Positions 32,448 through 43,900 of a stretch of DNA of 64,000 nucleotides are shown in pieces. This DNA is from Hydrangea macrophylla. Lineage: Eukaryota > Streptophyta > Magnoliopsida > Cornales > Hydrangeaceae. The notes beneath the pieces were generated by a model. The model had not been told where the DNA came from, searched no databases, and worked only from the letters and a program-made list of their open reading frames with translations. A program made the position numbers and the translations under genes. Location of the stretch: NCBI GenBank assembly GCA_033977485.1, contig CM066995.1, positions 48,235,162 through 48,299,161 of the forward strand, written 5' to 3'. The first letter of the stretch is position 1, and every line of letters begins with the position of its first letter.

Positions 32448-33941
32448 ATGAACCCTATCACGGGGTATCACAGATCCAAACCTCTGGATCTCACTATACT
32501 GGACCCCATACCAGATCATGGGTTTCGGAGTACCGAAGAGCGTGTTTGGTTTAGCCGCTCTTTTCAGACGCGTAAGGTGATGCTCGAGCGGCCATTGGAG
32601 TCTGTATGGCTTGCCGCTCCATGGTTCCTAGCACGGATCAGAGACATGCCATTATTGTACGACATGTTGATCCAGACCAAGAAAATCAATATCCACTGGG
32701 TTCGTGAAGCTTGCTCTTCCATGATTAAGGATCCCGCGGCCCCGTTCACCTACCGATCATTCTTTCGCGGGCGCGAGATCGTTTTCAGTCCTGCCACAGT
32801 CTCTGCAGCTTTGGGGGTTCCTGAGGTCCCTGACTATTTCTATCCCTCATTACCAGGAGCCCCACCGATCTCGTCCACCACCATTATCCGTGAGCTCACA
32901 GGAGGTGCCGTCCAGTTCTGGAATGGCGAATCAAATATCGAGGATAAGTTTCTGACTGAGGATTACCACCTCCTCCACCTTGCATTGGTCAACTGTATTC
33001 TGATGACGTCCTACCACGAGAAATTTGCACCGTGGTATGCCCGTGCTCTGTACTCCATTGGGACAAGACAGCGTGTCTGTTTGTCTCGCCTGTATATCGA
33101 CTTTTTCGTTCAGCCTACGCGGTACATTGCCGCCAAGCGCCATCTGAAGGGCGCTAGGCCTATACATAGGGTTATTGAGTGGGCCAGACTAGTCCCGTTG
33201 GCTGCAGATTCCATTCTTCAGGCCTCTAGTCAATTTGGTGAGACAGCGGCCAGTCGTTCTGATGCTCAGAAAAAGAGAAAAGCAAAGGGTAAAGGCAAGG
33301 CCAAGGTGGGGGAGAAGAGGAGACGTGGAGGCGGGACGGACACCGAGAGAGCTGCTTCTGGGACGCCCACTGAGGCTGAGGAGCATGAGTCTGAGGAGGA
33401 GGACGATCCAGTTCAGGAGGTAGCACATTTTGAGCTGAGACAGAGATTTCAGGCTCCAGCCCAGGGAGAGTCTTCATCCGCACCTCCCCCGACTATTCAA
33501 GATTTACATTTGGAGGAGAGGGCAGCGCGGATGAGACTCTAGGGCAAGGTTGATCATATATCCGCCATGCTGACCACCCTATTGGTCTAGCTGGGGTTTG
33601 ACCCGATCATACCCCCATCTTCCACTCCATCTGCACCTCTACCACACACCACTGGCCCATCTTCCTCTGCACCTACTGGTCCCTCTACTTCCGATCTACC
33701 GGTTGATCCTTTGGCACCATCGACATCAGCTGCACCATCTACCGCCCCATCGACATCCGCCACACCCACTGCTTCGGAGACATCACTTCCACCTGCTTCT
33801 GTCATGGTCGACACATCTGTCACTACTACAGTTGCCACGACGAGCGATCCGGCTACTGCTACTACAGGTGTCGAGGGTGGAGTTATGGATGCTTCAAATT
33901 TATTGATAGAGATTTTGTCGGATGTTCCCGATGATGGGTAG
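32448..33941 (+). pseudogene. Athila env-like / plant-transposon-protein ORF
   Basis: The frame begins at ATG 32448, 9 nt after an acceptor-like site. It runs to TAG 33540-33542 and continues in the same frame through a second TAG (33588-33590) to 33941, 497 codons in all. Both stops fit CAG Gln codons changed by C-to-T. Residues 1-250 form a folded-looking domain with an FRGREIVFSPATVSAALGVP block and many Trp. It resembles the putative plant transposon protein domain often found in Athila-type elements. Residues 265-330 are Lys/Arg- then Glu-rich, like a nuclear targeting tail. The end is Pro/Ser/Thr-rich with short repeats. I see no clear signal peptide, so an envelope role is not supported by the sequence. 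Confidence 0.7.
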
Positions 33942-34298
33942 TCATTTGGTGTATTTGTAGTAGATTTTTGGATGTTATGGGTTGGTTTGGGATATTGTTG
34001 TTCGTTATGTTTTTGTTGGGTATTTTTGGACACTGTTAGGTTACTGTGGTTTGGTTTGGCTGTACTTTCTTATCACTGCTTTTAGTTTCTTTGTTTTATC
34101 TTTACAGTGATTGGTTATGTTACTATATATGGATCTTGTGCTTTATATTTCTGTTTATTTTACTTTTGATCCTGTCCGCTTGGAGATTGTCTGCTTCTTT
34201 ACAGATTGTTATGCGCGCAGTTTTTACGTTGCTTTATCAGGTGATATCACTCTATCTATCTATTTGAAAATCAACTTCTGAGGTCATCGCAATTTTCA
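33942..34298 (+). other. Athila 3' untranslated region
   Basis: A T-rich stretch with no domain lies between the env-like frame and the polypurine tract. The 73-codon frame at 34046 is a hydrophobic low-complexity artefact. Confidence 0.5.
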
Positions 34299-34311
34299 GT
34301 GGGGGGTAGGA
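34299..34311 (+). other. Athila polypurine tract
   Basis: GTGGGGGGTAGGA lies directly before the LTR start TGTAGATAG at 34312. Confidence 0.8.
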
Positions 34312-36308
34312 TGTAGATAGACCATCACCTGTGCATATCTATACTTAGCAATCTGTACCTGTGCATATCTATACTTAGCAATTTGTATCACTCCATCTAT
34401 TGCAAATCTCCATTATAAAAAATAAAAAAAATAAAAAAAAATAAATTGCAAATTTTTAACCAAGTTTTGGAACTAAATTGGTAGAAAAATTTTGAATTTT
34501 CTCTCTTATTTAGCTGTTATCAAACAATGACATATTCATATTCATCTCATCCCATTATGACTTAAGTTCACGTGTTTTTCTAGCTTCACTAAGAGGAATG
34601 CATTTGTTAACCATTCTAGTATCCAAATCATTTGCACATGTTAAGAGCTATGCAGAAAACTGAAAATAGAGTTAATATGACTTTTATGCTTCAAGGAATA
34701 ACTAGTGGAAACTAACAACCCTTAGTGAACTTTTGAACACAATCTTCAATTCTGAGGGAATTGTCACATTAATTCGAATTGTTTTTTCTTGAATATACTT
34801 TAAATTCGTTGGATAGTCTCAAAATTCTTCATTTAGGCTGTTTATTAGAGGAGAACGTTCAGGATTTACCAATTAAAACTCAATGAACACTGAAGTGCTA
34901 AAACTAAGAAGTTAAGAAAATGATTTAAGCCTTCGTTATTCATTCCTTATTCTTTCTTTTCATATACCTGTATCAACATCCAAGAATCTCTTGACCCCAC
35001 ACTGATTAAATATCGCCAATATGGAAGCCTAACCTTTCGTCTGATACTTTAACCTCTATAAACTCGATTGCACGGCTGATGTGATTAAAATTGTTGAAGT
35101 ATTTGACAAGAAGGGAGTAGTTGTGGGAAGCAGGTTAAAAAAAAAAAAAAAGAGAAAAAAGTAAAGAGAAATAAATATATATGAAAATAGAGGATGGTTG
35201 GAATGAAGAAGAAATAAATACAATCAAATGCCAAGGATGTGCAATTTCTTACCCCTCTTATCTTTATCTCACTAAATAAAGGCTGAATTGTCTAAGCCTT
35301 AATGATTCTTGACGACGTAGTTTGAATATGAAAGTGTAAGTTGAGTTATCCACGGTATTTTGCTCCTCTACTAAGTAGTATTCCTTTCATGAGACTATAT
35401 TACTCTAAATGTTCGTCCTTTATCGAGTTTGGTGTGAAACACTAGTAGCCAGAACATCACTCTTATTAAAGTTTTCACACCATGAGCGATCATTTCTAAA
35501 CAAGTTTCTGTGAGATGTTCATTTTTGAGTGCAAACCAATGTGAGAATCGAGTTGAAACTACGCGTTCCAAGAGTATGATAGTCTAAACAATTCTAAATA
35601 AAGTTGGATGCATAGCTGTTGACCTCACACACACGGATACATGAATGTAACGCATATGTATATTTATCTTGGTGACATGAGGAACATGTGGATTTCTTCA
35701 TGGTTTGTATGGGGTTGACATGTTATGTGGAGCTAAATTTATAGTCGAATGGGAAAGAATGTTTATAAGTTTTCCTATATCTTTTTGAGCTTAAAATTTA
35801 GAATTTTGTGGGTAGATTCACTGCAAACCCTCAAGAGACAACACTCGTCCACTAGGAAAACCTAGGGGTTTAACGGCTTGTTGCATTTGCTAAATGCAAC
35901 CGCGATTCCTGTGAAAGTGAGTTAGGAAGTTTCTTTCATTTTACTAGATTAGTTGCTTTAGTCTTATTTTTGTTATTTTAGTCGTTGTAGTATTAGTAAG
36001 CTTGTTTTATTTTCGCTTTATTGCTAGGGACTAGCAAATCGCTAGTTGGGGGTTGTGACAAGAGGGGGTATTTGTAAAATACAACTGCGTTAAAAGAGGA
36101 AAATACACTCGAAAAGTATACAATTCCCCTGTTTATCTGCAGTTTGAATTACAATACCAGTTTCTACACAAATTGATTAAACTATGATAAGTGGTATTGT
36201 TTTAGTGATTATTTGTGCAGATTACTGCTGCCGTGTACAAGATTGAAGAATGTTTATAAAAGGAAGTGCTTAGTCCAGATGAAGACAACTCAAAGCTGAA
36301 AAACAGGG

Positions 36309-36416
36309 TTCGAGCGATCGAACAATGTTCGAGCGATCGACGTTTCGATCGAGTGGAGTTCAAACGCTCGCAGTTTCTGGAAGTTCAATCGATCGAGTGT
36401 TTCTCGAGCGATCGAA
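36309..36416. repeat. Athila 3' LTR palindrome array 1
   Basis: Units start at 36309, 36328, 36344, 36359, 36384 and 36403. Compared with the 5' LTR, one GATC is deleted in the third unit, so one step is 15 instead of 19. Confidence 0.88.
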
Positions 36417-36911
36417 CATGCCTTTTATCAGATTATACGCGCACGCAGCAGAAACGGGTTTTTAACCCTAGCATTAGGTTTAGGCTATATATAATCGTTT
36501 TGTTTACATCCCAGGAGGACGCACATACTTTGTTTCATCAGTTTTCCATAGAGAGTAGAGAGTTTTATCTTATTTTGTAGGTTTTTATCAAGGATTTCAT
36601 TGTAGCTTGGATTTCGTAAGGTTTAATAGTAGTTGCTCTTCTCCAGGTTACTTTGTTTTATTTTGTTTACATTCTGCACTTATTTATTTGTAGTATAATC
36701 TTCCATATTGTAGTATTACATGCTAGATGAGTTAAAATCATTGATTTTCATAGTTTTCATGAAAAACTCGCAAACAAACATGACTTTAATGAACCTTTAC
36801 GTTAAAAATAAATCTGAGACTTCCCAGATCATGTCTGAGTAGTCCGGGGTTGGGAAATCGCGATGAAATCGTGATTTCAGGCCTCTGCCATGCAGTATTT
36901 TTATTCCTGTG

Positions 36912-37032
36912 TTCGATCGATCGAATGTAGTTCGATCGATCGGACCATAGACATAGTCGAGCGATCGAAGATATATCGATCGATCTAAAGATGAAGAAAG
37001 TCGATCGATCGAAAGAGCGTCGATCGATCGAG
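36912..37032. repeat. Athila 3' LTR palindrome array 2
   Basis: Units start at 36912, 36931, 36956, 36975, 37000 and 37019. The 19/25 alternation is unchanged. Confidence 0.92.
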
Positions 37033-37694
37033 ACCTCTGATTCTTGAGGACATCTAATACAGTATTCCAAGACTTTTTGCTTTACTGATTCGTTATCAAA
37101 CTGTCCCCAAATGCTCAGTTTGTCAAAACAGTCTTTAAACATTAAGCCTTAAGGCATTTTCTTTCAATATATTTTGCAAACCACCCTCAATGCTAACACC
37201 ATTGTAGCTGCGAGTCTTAACTATTGAATTAAACCACCTTTGTGTATTTCGAACTTAATTGTGATGATATAGTCCCGGTCATGAAAGGACTATTGATTCT
37301 ATATCCTTAGAGAAGTACGGGATACTGTAGAAGTTGCCCTCCGTTGAGTTTAATTGCATTTGCATGGTAGATGGCTGAGTCATAGTGGATTTGCGTGATC
37401 CCAATACTTTCTTTTATCCAGAAAAACCGTTTTCGAATCTCGCTTTAGTTAAATAGTTAATCAATAGTTAATTTAATTTAGTTGTTTTTAAGTTTAGTAG
37501 TTGTTAATTGTAGAACTTTGTGGTCTACACTTTTCTTAAAATATTGAATTTTTCTTTTTCTTTTAGAGTCTAATCTAAGTAATTTAATTCTTATCCTTCC
37601 CTATGGGATCGACCTGGTCTTACCAGTTACTACTTGCACGTCTACCTACACTTGGGTATAGCACACAAGCGCACACAGAAAAATATTCGTGTCA

Positions 37695-38242
37695 ATGGCA
37701 TAACGGTTATTCCTAATGAAGACGGTGAATTGGTACCAACACGCATCCCCACTGGATGGCGGATGTGTATCGATTACCGAAAACTAAATACCGTGACCCG
37801 AAAAGACCACTTTCCATTACCATTCATGGATCAATTGTTAGAACGAGTGGTGGGTCATAAGTACTATTGCTTTTTGAACGAATACAGTGGGTATAACCAA
37901 ATCGAAATAGCTTCTGAAGATCAGGAGAAACAACTTTCATGTGTCCATTCGGTTCTTTTGCTTACCATCGTATGCCCTTCGATTTATGCAATGCACCTGC
38001 TACTTTTCAGCCATAGTTTTGAAAATTGTCTTGACAATCTTGAACATGTGCTAACACGATTCCATGACAAATACCTGGTATTAAACTGGAAAAAATGTCA
38101 TTTCATTGTAACCAATGGAATAGTACTTGGTCACATTATATCTGACAATGGTATCCAAGTGGATAAAGTAAAAATTGACATCATCTCGAATCTACCTGTC
38201 CCCTGAACAGTCAGAGACATCCGATCTTTTTCTGGGACATGC
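37695..38242 (+). pseudogene. Second Athila, reverse transcriptase fragment
   Basis: The fragment starts in the GITVIP block of RT, matching about 27829 onward of the main Athila pol, and ends in the thumb (VRDIRSF..GHA). It carries frameshifts after EDQEK. At 38010/38011 about 95 bp are missing compared with the intact pol, which removes the catalytic MDD motif; TTTCAG occurs at both ends of the lost segment in the intact copy. It is bounded on the left by the Athila 3' LTR and on the right by the family E LTR, with CATGC as presumed target site (38238-38242). Confidence 0.85.
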
Positions 38243-40958
38243 TGTAGACATCCAATTTTGACCACACTTATAGGATTTATGGTGGATAACATCTTGGAAG
38301 ATTCAATGATGAAAAGTACATCGTGGAAGGAACTGGATTCAACACAATCAAAAGATCGAACTTCAGAAAGTGACTTCAAGCTCAGAAAAGCCCCTTTCCA
38401 TGCATAAAATCCCAGTTTTGTCAAAAATGTCTCTTAGGATTCATATTCAATCAGGATTATATGAGCATAAAGTGTTCTAAATGAAGTATTCTAGGTATCC
38501 AGAGATTCAACTTTGAAGAAAATTTTGAAATCAAAGCACAGTTAAAAGCAATTATGGAAAAGACGTCATTTGATTTCAAAAAGACGACGAAAGTTCTGGA
38601 GGACTTCCGGACTTCAATTGGACTTCAATTTTCATTTCAAAACCTCTGGGAATATTTTTATACTGAAATTTAACTTAATATCTTTTGAACTATAAAAAAT
38701 GGATGATTTTGGACATCAAGAATTATTTTTACGAAAATTTGGAAAAATAGTGCGCAGGATTTTTGAAACAGAGTTTTGGGGCAACCAGGGGAGGGTAAAA
38801 GGCAAGTGGCGGCTCCCATATGAAGATGGAGGCTTAGTTGGGAGCTTCCACCTACAGAGTGCCCCCTCCATCACATTTTTTTGGTTCCAAACCCTTCTAG
38901 GAGGTTCCCACTGCAAGGAAATTGACCAGAAACTGCATTTAGGAACTGAAATGGCCATTTTAACCCTTTTTTGACCTCTAAAATCTCTGTTTTAACCCTG
39001 ACACTTAAGAGTCAAGTTTTCAAAACTCTATATATAGATTCCATTCATCTCATATAAGATCATCTTGGAAGATCCTGGAGCACACCTTGAATATACTTGA
39101 AGAAACAATCACATACACTTAGAATTTGAGAGAATTCTAGAGAGAGAATAGTGAATCATGAATTGATTTCTTCTAAAATGAATTTTGAGAGAATTAGATA
39201 AGATAATTAAAGAAAGTTTTGACATCAAATGCCTCCATTAACTTCCATGGATGAGTGCTTGAAGAACTTGAAGAACACTTAAACAAGAAGACTCTTCAAT
39301 TCAACTTTGATTGCATAATTGAAAATCCACCAAGAGGTAAACATCCAATTCATCTCTAATTCCTACTTTTATATATAGTTCAATAAGACTTGGATCTAGT
39401 TTAGTTTTATTTTATTTGTTAGAACACTCATCTTCTTCCTCTCTTTTTCTTCACACAATCACATGACAAAGATCCAAATCTCATTGATTTTGTTGATAAT
39501 TCATAATTAGAGATTGTTTTTCACTTTGATTTTTAATTTTGATTTCATTCTTATGCTTTAATTTAAATCCATGCATACCGGATTATATATATGTATCTAT
39601 TTTGAATTCTATAATGGTTTGGAATCATGATCGATGAGAAGGATGATTGCTATGTTCATAACTATCTCTTGATTATTTCTATAACCTAGAATTCTTATTA
39701 AAATTCATCTCCAGTAGGATATTTGTAAGTCCCTTTCATCCATGATCTAGAGTTCTTCATAGAACTTGAGGGCTAAATTGATTGGAAATCATGATAGTCA
39801 AGTAGATCTATAAATTTGATCTCTGTAATAAGCTTCAATCAACACCTGAGATGTTTTCATCACACTTTAAAATGAACTAGATAAAATTCAGCAAAACAAA
39901 TTGATTTTGTCCATGAGATTTGGTCCATTAAAACCCATAGTTTGATGGATTTCAAATTTTTTGGATAAACTTTGATGAATTATCTTTCATTCAATCCATT
40001 TTGAGAGCCTCTAGGATCCATGTGCTATTTTTTTAAATTGTTGAGAAATCGGTTGACAGATTTGAACATAGTCTCTTTGTGCTTGAATTTCAAAAAATCT
40101 ATAATAGTTATCGATATTCCGCTTTTTAGGGATGATTACTAATTCATGTATCTATATGCCGATGTAAAATCGTGAGCATGCGATTGAGTTAAGATCATTT
40201 TCTAAGCGTTTGAAGTTGATACAACTATTCTGAAATTTTGTAGATTTAACTACAATTATGATTATGTATACAAAATGGTCATACCTTGATCACTCAACAA
40301 CAATTGGTGAATAAGACTTGGTTTAGAAATCATCTAGGATAAATAGATGAAAGATCAAAAGCTTAGATTAACTTGATTAACATTATTCATGAAATTTTAT
40401 TATACTTCTATTATGTTTTACATTCATTTGTCAACTGATACCAAATTTTCATAATAACAGAGTCTGGTTAAAACAACTTTTTCAGAATGTAAATAACAGA
40501 GTCTGTTTTACATTCCCTTGTATTGCATGTGCATCTGACTTCTACTTGATTTAATCTCTTGACATGATTTTCCTTAGATGTTCCCTTTTTGACATGTATA
40601 TATTATCTAGTATGTTTGAGGAAACAACACCAATTATGAGTTAAGAGCAAGGATATTTGAATCAAGGCCAACCATTCCATAGGGCGAGGAGCGGGTGCTT
40701 TAGACCTGCTTGGGCTCCTTCCTCTCTTGTACCAAGACCCCCAAACCTAATTTCGGGTAATGAAGGGCGAGTAACCTTATTCAATTTTGGGAGAGTCAAA
40801 CTTGGGTTTCCTAATTCCAGATAAAAATTAGGTGGCGACTCTTTGTCTCTCGAATCGCGTGAGGAAGTCCTAGTTTTCCCTAAAGTGTACTCCTTAGGAT
40901 CCGTCCCGGGACACTATCGTGGGAGAATGCAAGGACCACCCCTCAACGCATGTCTACA
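38243..40958 (+). mobile_element. Ogre-like family E 5' LTR
   Basis: This is a 2716-bp LTR that starts TGTAGACA and ends TGTCTACA, an 8-bp terminal inverted repeat. A hairpin (38806-38817 with 38840-38851) lies about 180 bp upstream of a TATATATAG box at 39029-39037. The primer site follows 3 nt after the end. The second copy is at 3565-5752. Insertion was into the Athila fragment at CATGC. Confidence 0.85.
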
Positions 40959-40961
40959 ATC

Positions 40962-40979
40962 TGGAGACTCTGCTGGGGA
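40962..40979 (+). other. Family E primer binding site
   Basis: TGGAGACTCTGCTGGGGA is close to the TGGCGACTCCGCTGGGGA-type site known from Ogre elements. Confidence 0.75.
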
Positions 40980-43900
40980 TTTGAACATGAAACTGATAGT
41001 TTCTTGTTCTTCGAGGGTTCGACTTGAACCAAAGAATATCCTTGTTATTAATTCAATAATTGTGTTGTTTCTGCCTGTATTTGCACTTTCATTGTTCTTT
41101 CATTGCGACTGCTTGAGACCATTACCTTGTGGGTGGAGGGCCCATTTTCCTCCATTTGTCAAGAGACTTTGGTAGCATGTAGTCATCGTTAGCCTTGTAC
41201 CGCGTGCGGTATGTAGAGCCCATGTGTTAATGACACACCCTCAGGGAGGCGGCCACCCACACCGCTGAGCTTGCTAATGGACCCTTTATATGACTAAAAC
41301 CCATCCATTGCATATAGTTACTATAGAACCCTTCAATTAGGATCTTGTTTATTAAATTTGATTTGGACAATGTGATGAATTACTTGCGTTTACCCGTAAG
41401 GGATTATGTGGATGATGATGACATGTATGTGAAGGCATCATCAAACCTTGTATAGTAGATTACTCTAGAGTAGTATGGTCTTTATCCAAACATCCAAACA
41501 TTATTCAAGGACAATTTTTTAAAATTTTGAAACTACAAGCACTTCTTTGAAAAACCCGAGTCTTTTGAAAATTCTGGGAATATCCCTTTTGAAAATTTTC
41601 TTTGAAATTCATTTTTGTAAAATCCTTCCAAAATTCTCCTTAGATTTTAAAGAAATTCAAATTCCTACCTTAGTTTTCAAAAAGAAATCATGATTCCAAC
41701 TTTGATGATTCTATTCCAGATTTTAGTATTTCAGAATTTCCTACCTCGATTTTAAAGAATCATGATTTCACACCACTAGCATTGATGGTTCAAAATGTCT
41801 TTGAAATTTATAGATCTCCCCCTCTCTTTTAAGATTTTCATGAAAAATTCAATTTGGTAAACATGAACCATCAAGAATTTCAAAGCTAAAAATCCTTGGA
41901 TAATGATTGGATTATTAGGGTGATTAGCATACTCAAGGAATCTTATGTGTTTATGTGCTGATATGCTTGGTCTAAGCTAGGTTAAGGTGTATTGCATTTA
42001 CAGTAGATTGTATTTCATCTGCATTGCATACACTACACGAGCATTGCATACACGACTTACGAGTGCGATACCTCTAATATACTTTCGAAAAGAATAGTTT
42101 TGTTTTCCTCAAAATTTTGAAAAAGAATTCTTTGATTTTAGAAAATATTTTTTTGAAAATGGAAATGACTTTCAATCCACTTTTTATAAAATATCATTCT
42201 TTGAAAATTCTTTTTCAAATAAAATACCTAATTTATTAAAAATCCCTAATAAAAGAGAAGCAAAGATAGGATCAAAAAGATGTACTCCTTCCTGGGTCAG
42301 AGCTCTGAATAGTTGTTTGATCAAATCAGAATTTGGGGAAAGATCAGCCGAATCAGTTAGGGTTACACATGAAGCTGATATGGATGCTAGGATGATGGCT
42401 ATGGAATCTACTATCAACCAAATCATTGAACTGCTTGTGAAGATAAACTGGATGCAGTCTACCAAGGAAGATTATTGGTACCTCAAAGACAATGAGTATA
42501 GGCCTGAAGGGTTAACCGAGGAGCTTGAGCCTTTGGTGGAGAATGGAAAGCTCAAGAAAGTGATGAAGTGATGATGTTTGGAATAGCTGCTTCTTGAAGC
42601 CAAATGGATGCTCAAGAAAAATAAATAAATAACAGTGACGCTCCACTTGAGATCATATCGAGTCCAGTCTGTGTTATGTTTTAGAATTTAAGTCTTGTTG
42701 TCGAGTCTATCTATCATCAAGTTGTGTTTAAGTCTATGTCGAGTATTGTAATCCTTTGCTTACAAAAGTAATGAAATAAAATCTTGATTTGCTTTATCTA
42801 ATGCACCTTGTCATAAATGAAAGAATCTCTAAGTTGAAAATGTCAGTTCTCTGATTATTGTGAAAAAATACACTACTGATAATTTTGTGCATTAAAAAAA
42901 TTCCTGAAAGGATCAAAAGTTGATTTTGTGCTAACGCCGAAGAAGGCTAAGAATTGATTAGTCATACTTTAAGAATCTTGAGATGCTTTTGCTTAAATCT
43001 TGAAAAGATATACTTGATAGTGACTCGGGACTAGCTTAAATCCCTGATCTTCCCATTTCAAAATCTTGAGCCCAAAAAAATGAGCCATTCAAACCTGTCT
43101 AACCTACAAGCCATGTACACTTTGTCCTTGACGGTACCCAAACATTTCAAATGAACTACTTCTCTCAAAAAGAAAAAAGAAAAAAAGAAAGAAGCTCGCT
43201 AGGATGAAAACCCAGAAGGGTGCCTAGGCAAAAGTTAGAGCACAAAAGAAAAAGAAGAAGAAAAAAGAAAAAGAAGAAGTTCGCTAGGATGAAACGAAAG
43301 GGCACCTAGGCAAAAGTTAGAGCATAAAAATAAAAGAAAATCTAGCGTGTTGTTTTCAAGAACTTGATCCTAGCAAGTCAAAACTTTAGAGAGAAAAGAA
43401 AATAAAAGAAAGAAGAGGAAGAGGAAGAAGAATGAAGAAGATCGAGAAATTGGGAACATGAACTATCCCAAAGTTTTGAATTATAATCTCTTTGAATAAG
43501 CCCAAAAGATTTGAAGAGCTAATCTTGCTCTGAAAATATGTATGATGCATGATGAGAGATGAAAAACTGGCTGGCTAGTGAAAAGGTGAAAAGAATCAAC
43601 CGTCAAAAACACAAAGAGAAAACAAAAGAAAAGAAAAGAAAAAGGATAGGTAGTTAGTTTCATACAACACTACCACAAATGACCTGCTTAAGAAAATTTG
43701 TCTGATGACATGGATTGAAAAGCCCCCCGATTCTTGAATCCTTGTTCTTTCAAAACCTCCAGCATTCAAGGAACTATGCTTGTCCTAATTCCCACTTTGG
43801 GGATACATAGGCAACCTACTCGGTTCGGTCACTGCTCCTGAAACACTCAACCACATCTCAAATACCTTCGTTTATGACTTGGCAGAACTACTTTGGACAT

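Larger units (their letters stand above)
21413..37694 (+). mobile_element. Athila element, near complete
   Basis: Structure in order: 5' LTR 21413-24667 (5' end missing about 140 bp), tRNA-Asp primer site, gag, pol, three small downstream frames, polypurine tract 34299-34311, 3' LTR 34312-37694. DLGAS protease, the tRNA-Asp primer site and an env-like 3' ORF are Athila hallmarks. The flanks do not match: Tat RNase H lies on the left and another Athila pol on the right, with no TSD. A deletion therefore removed the original left flank together with the start of the 5' LTR. Confidence 0.92.
34312..37694 (+). mobile_element. Athila 3' LTR (full length)
   Basis: This is a 3383-bp LTR. It keeps about 140 bp at its start that the 5' LTR lacks, including a tandem 30-bp duplication (34330-34389) and an A-rich tract. 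Palindrome arrays lie at 36309-36416 and 36912-37032. It ends ATTCGTGTCA at 37694 and is followed directly by another Athila pol sequence. Confidence 0.88.

Noticed and set aside
32448..33941. Calling the Athila 3' ORF a true envelope protein
   Set aside because: I see no signal peptide, no convincing membrane anchor and no cleavage site. The Lys/Arg-rich tail suits a nuclear or nucleic-acid-binding protein better.
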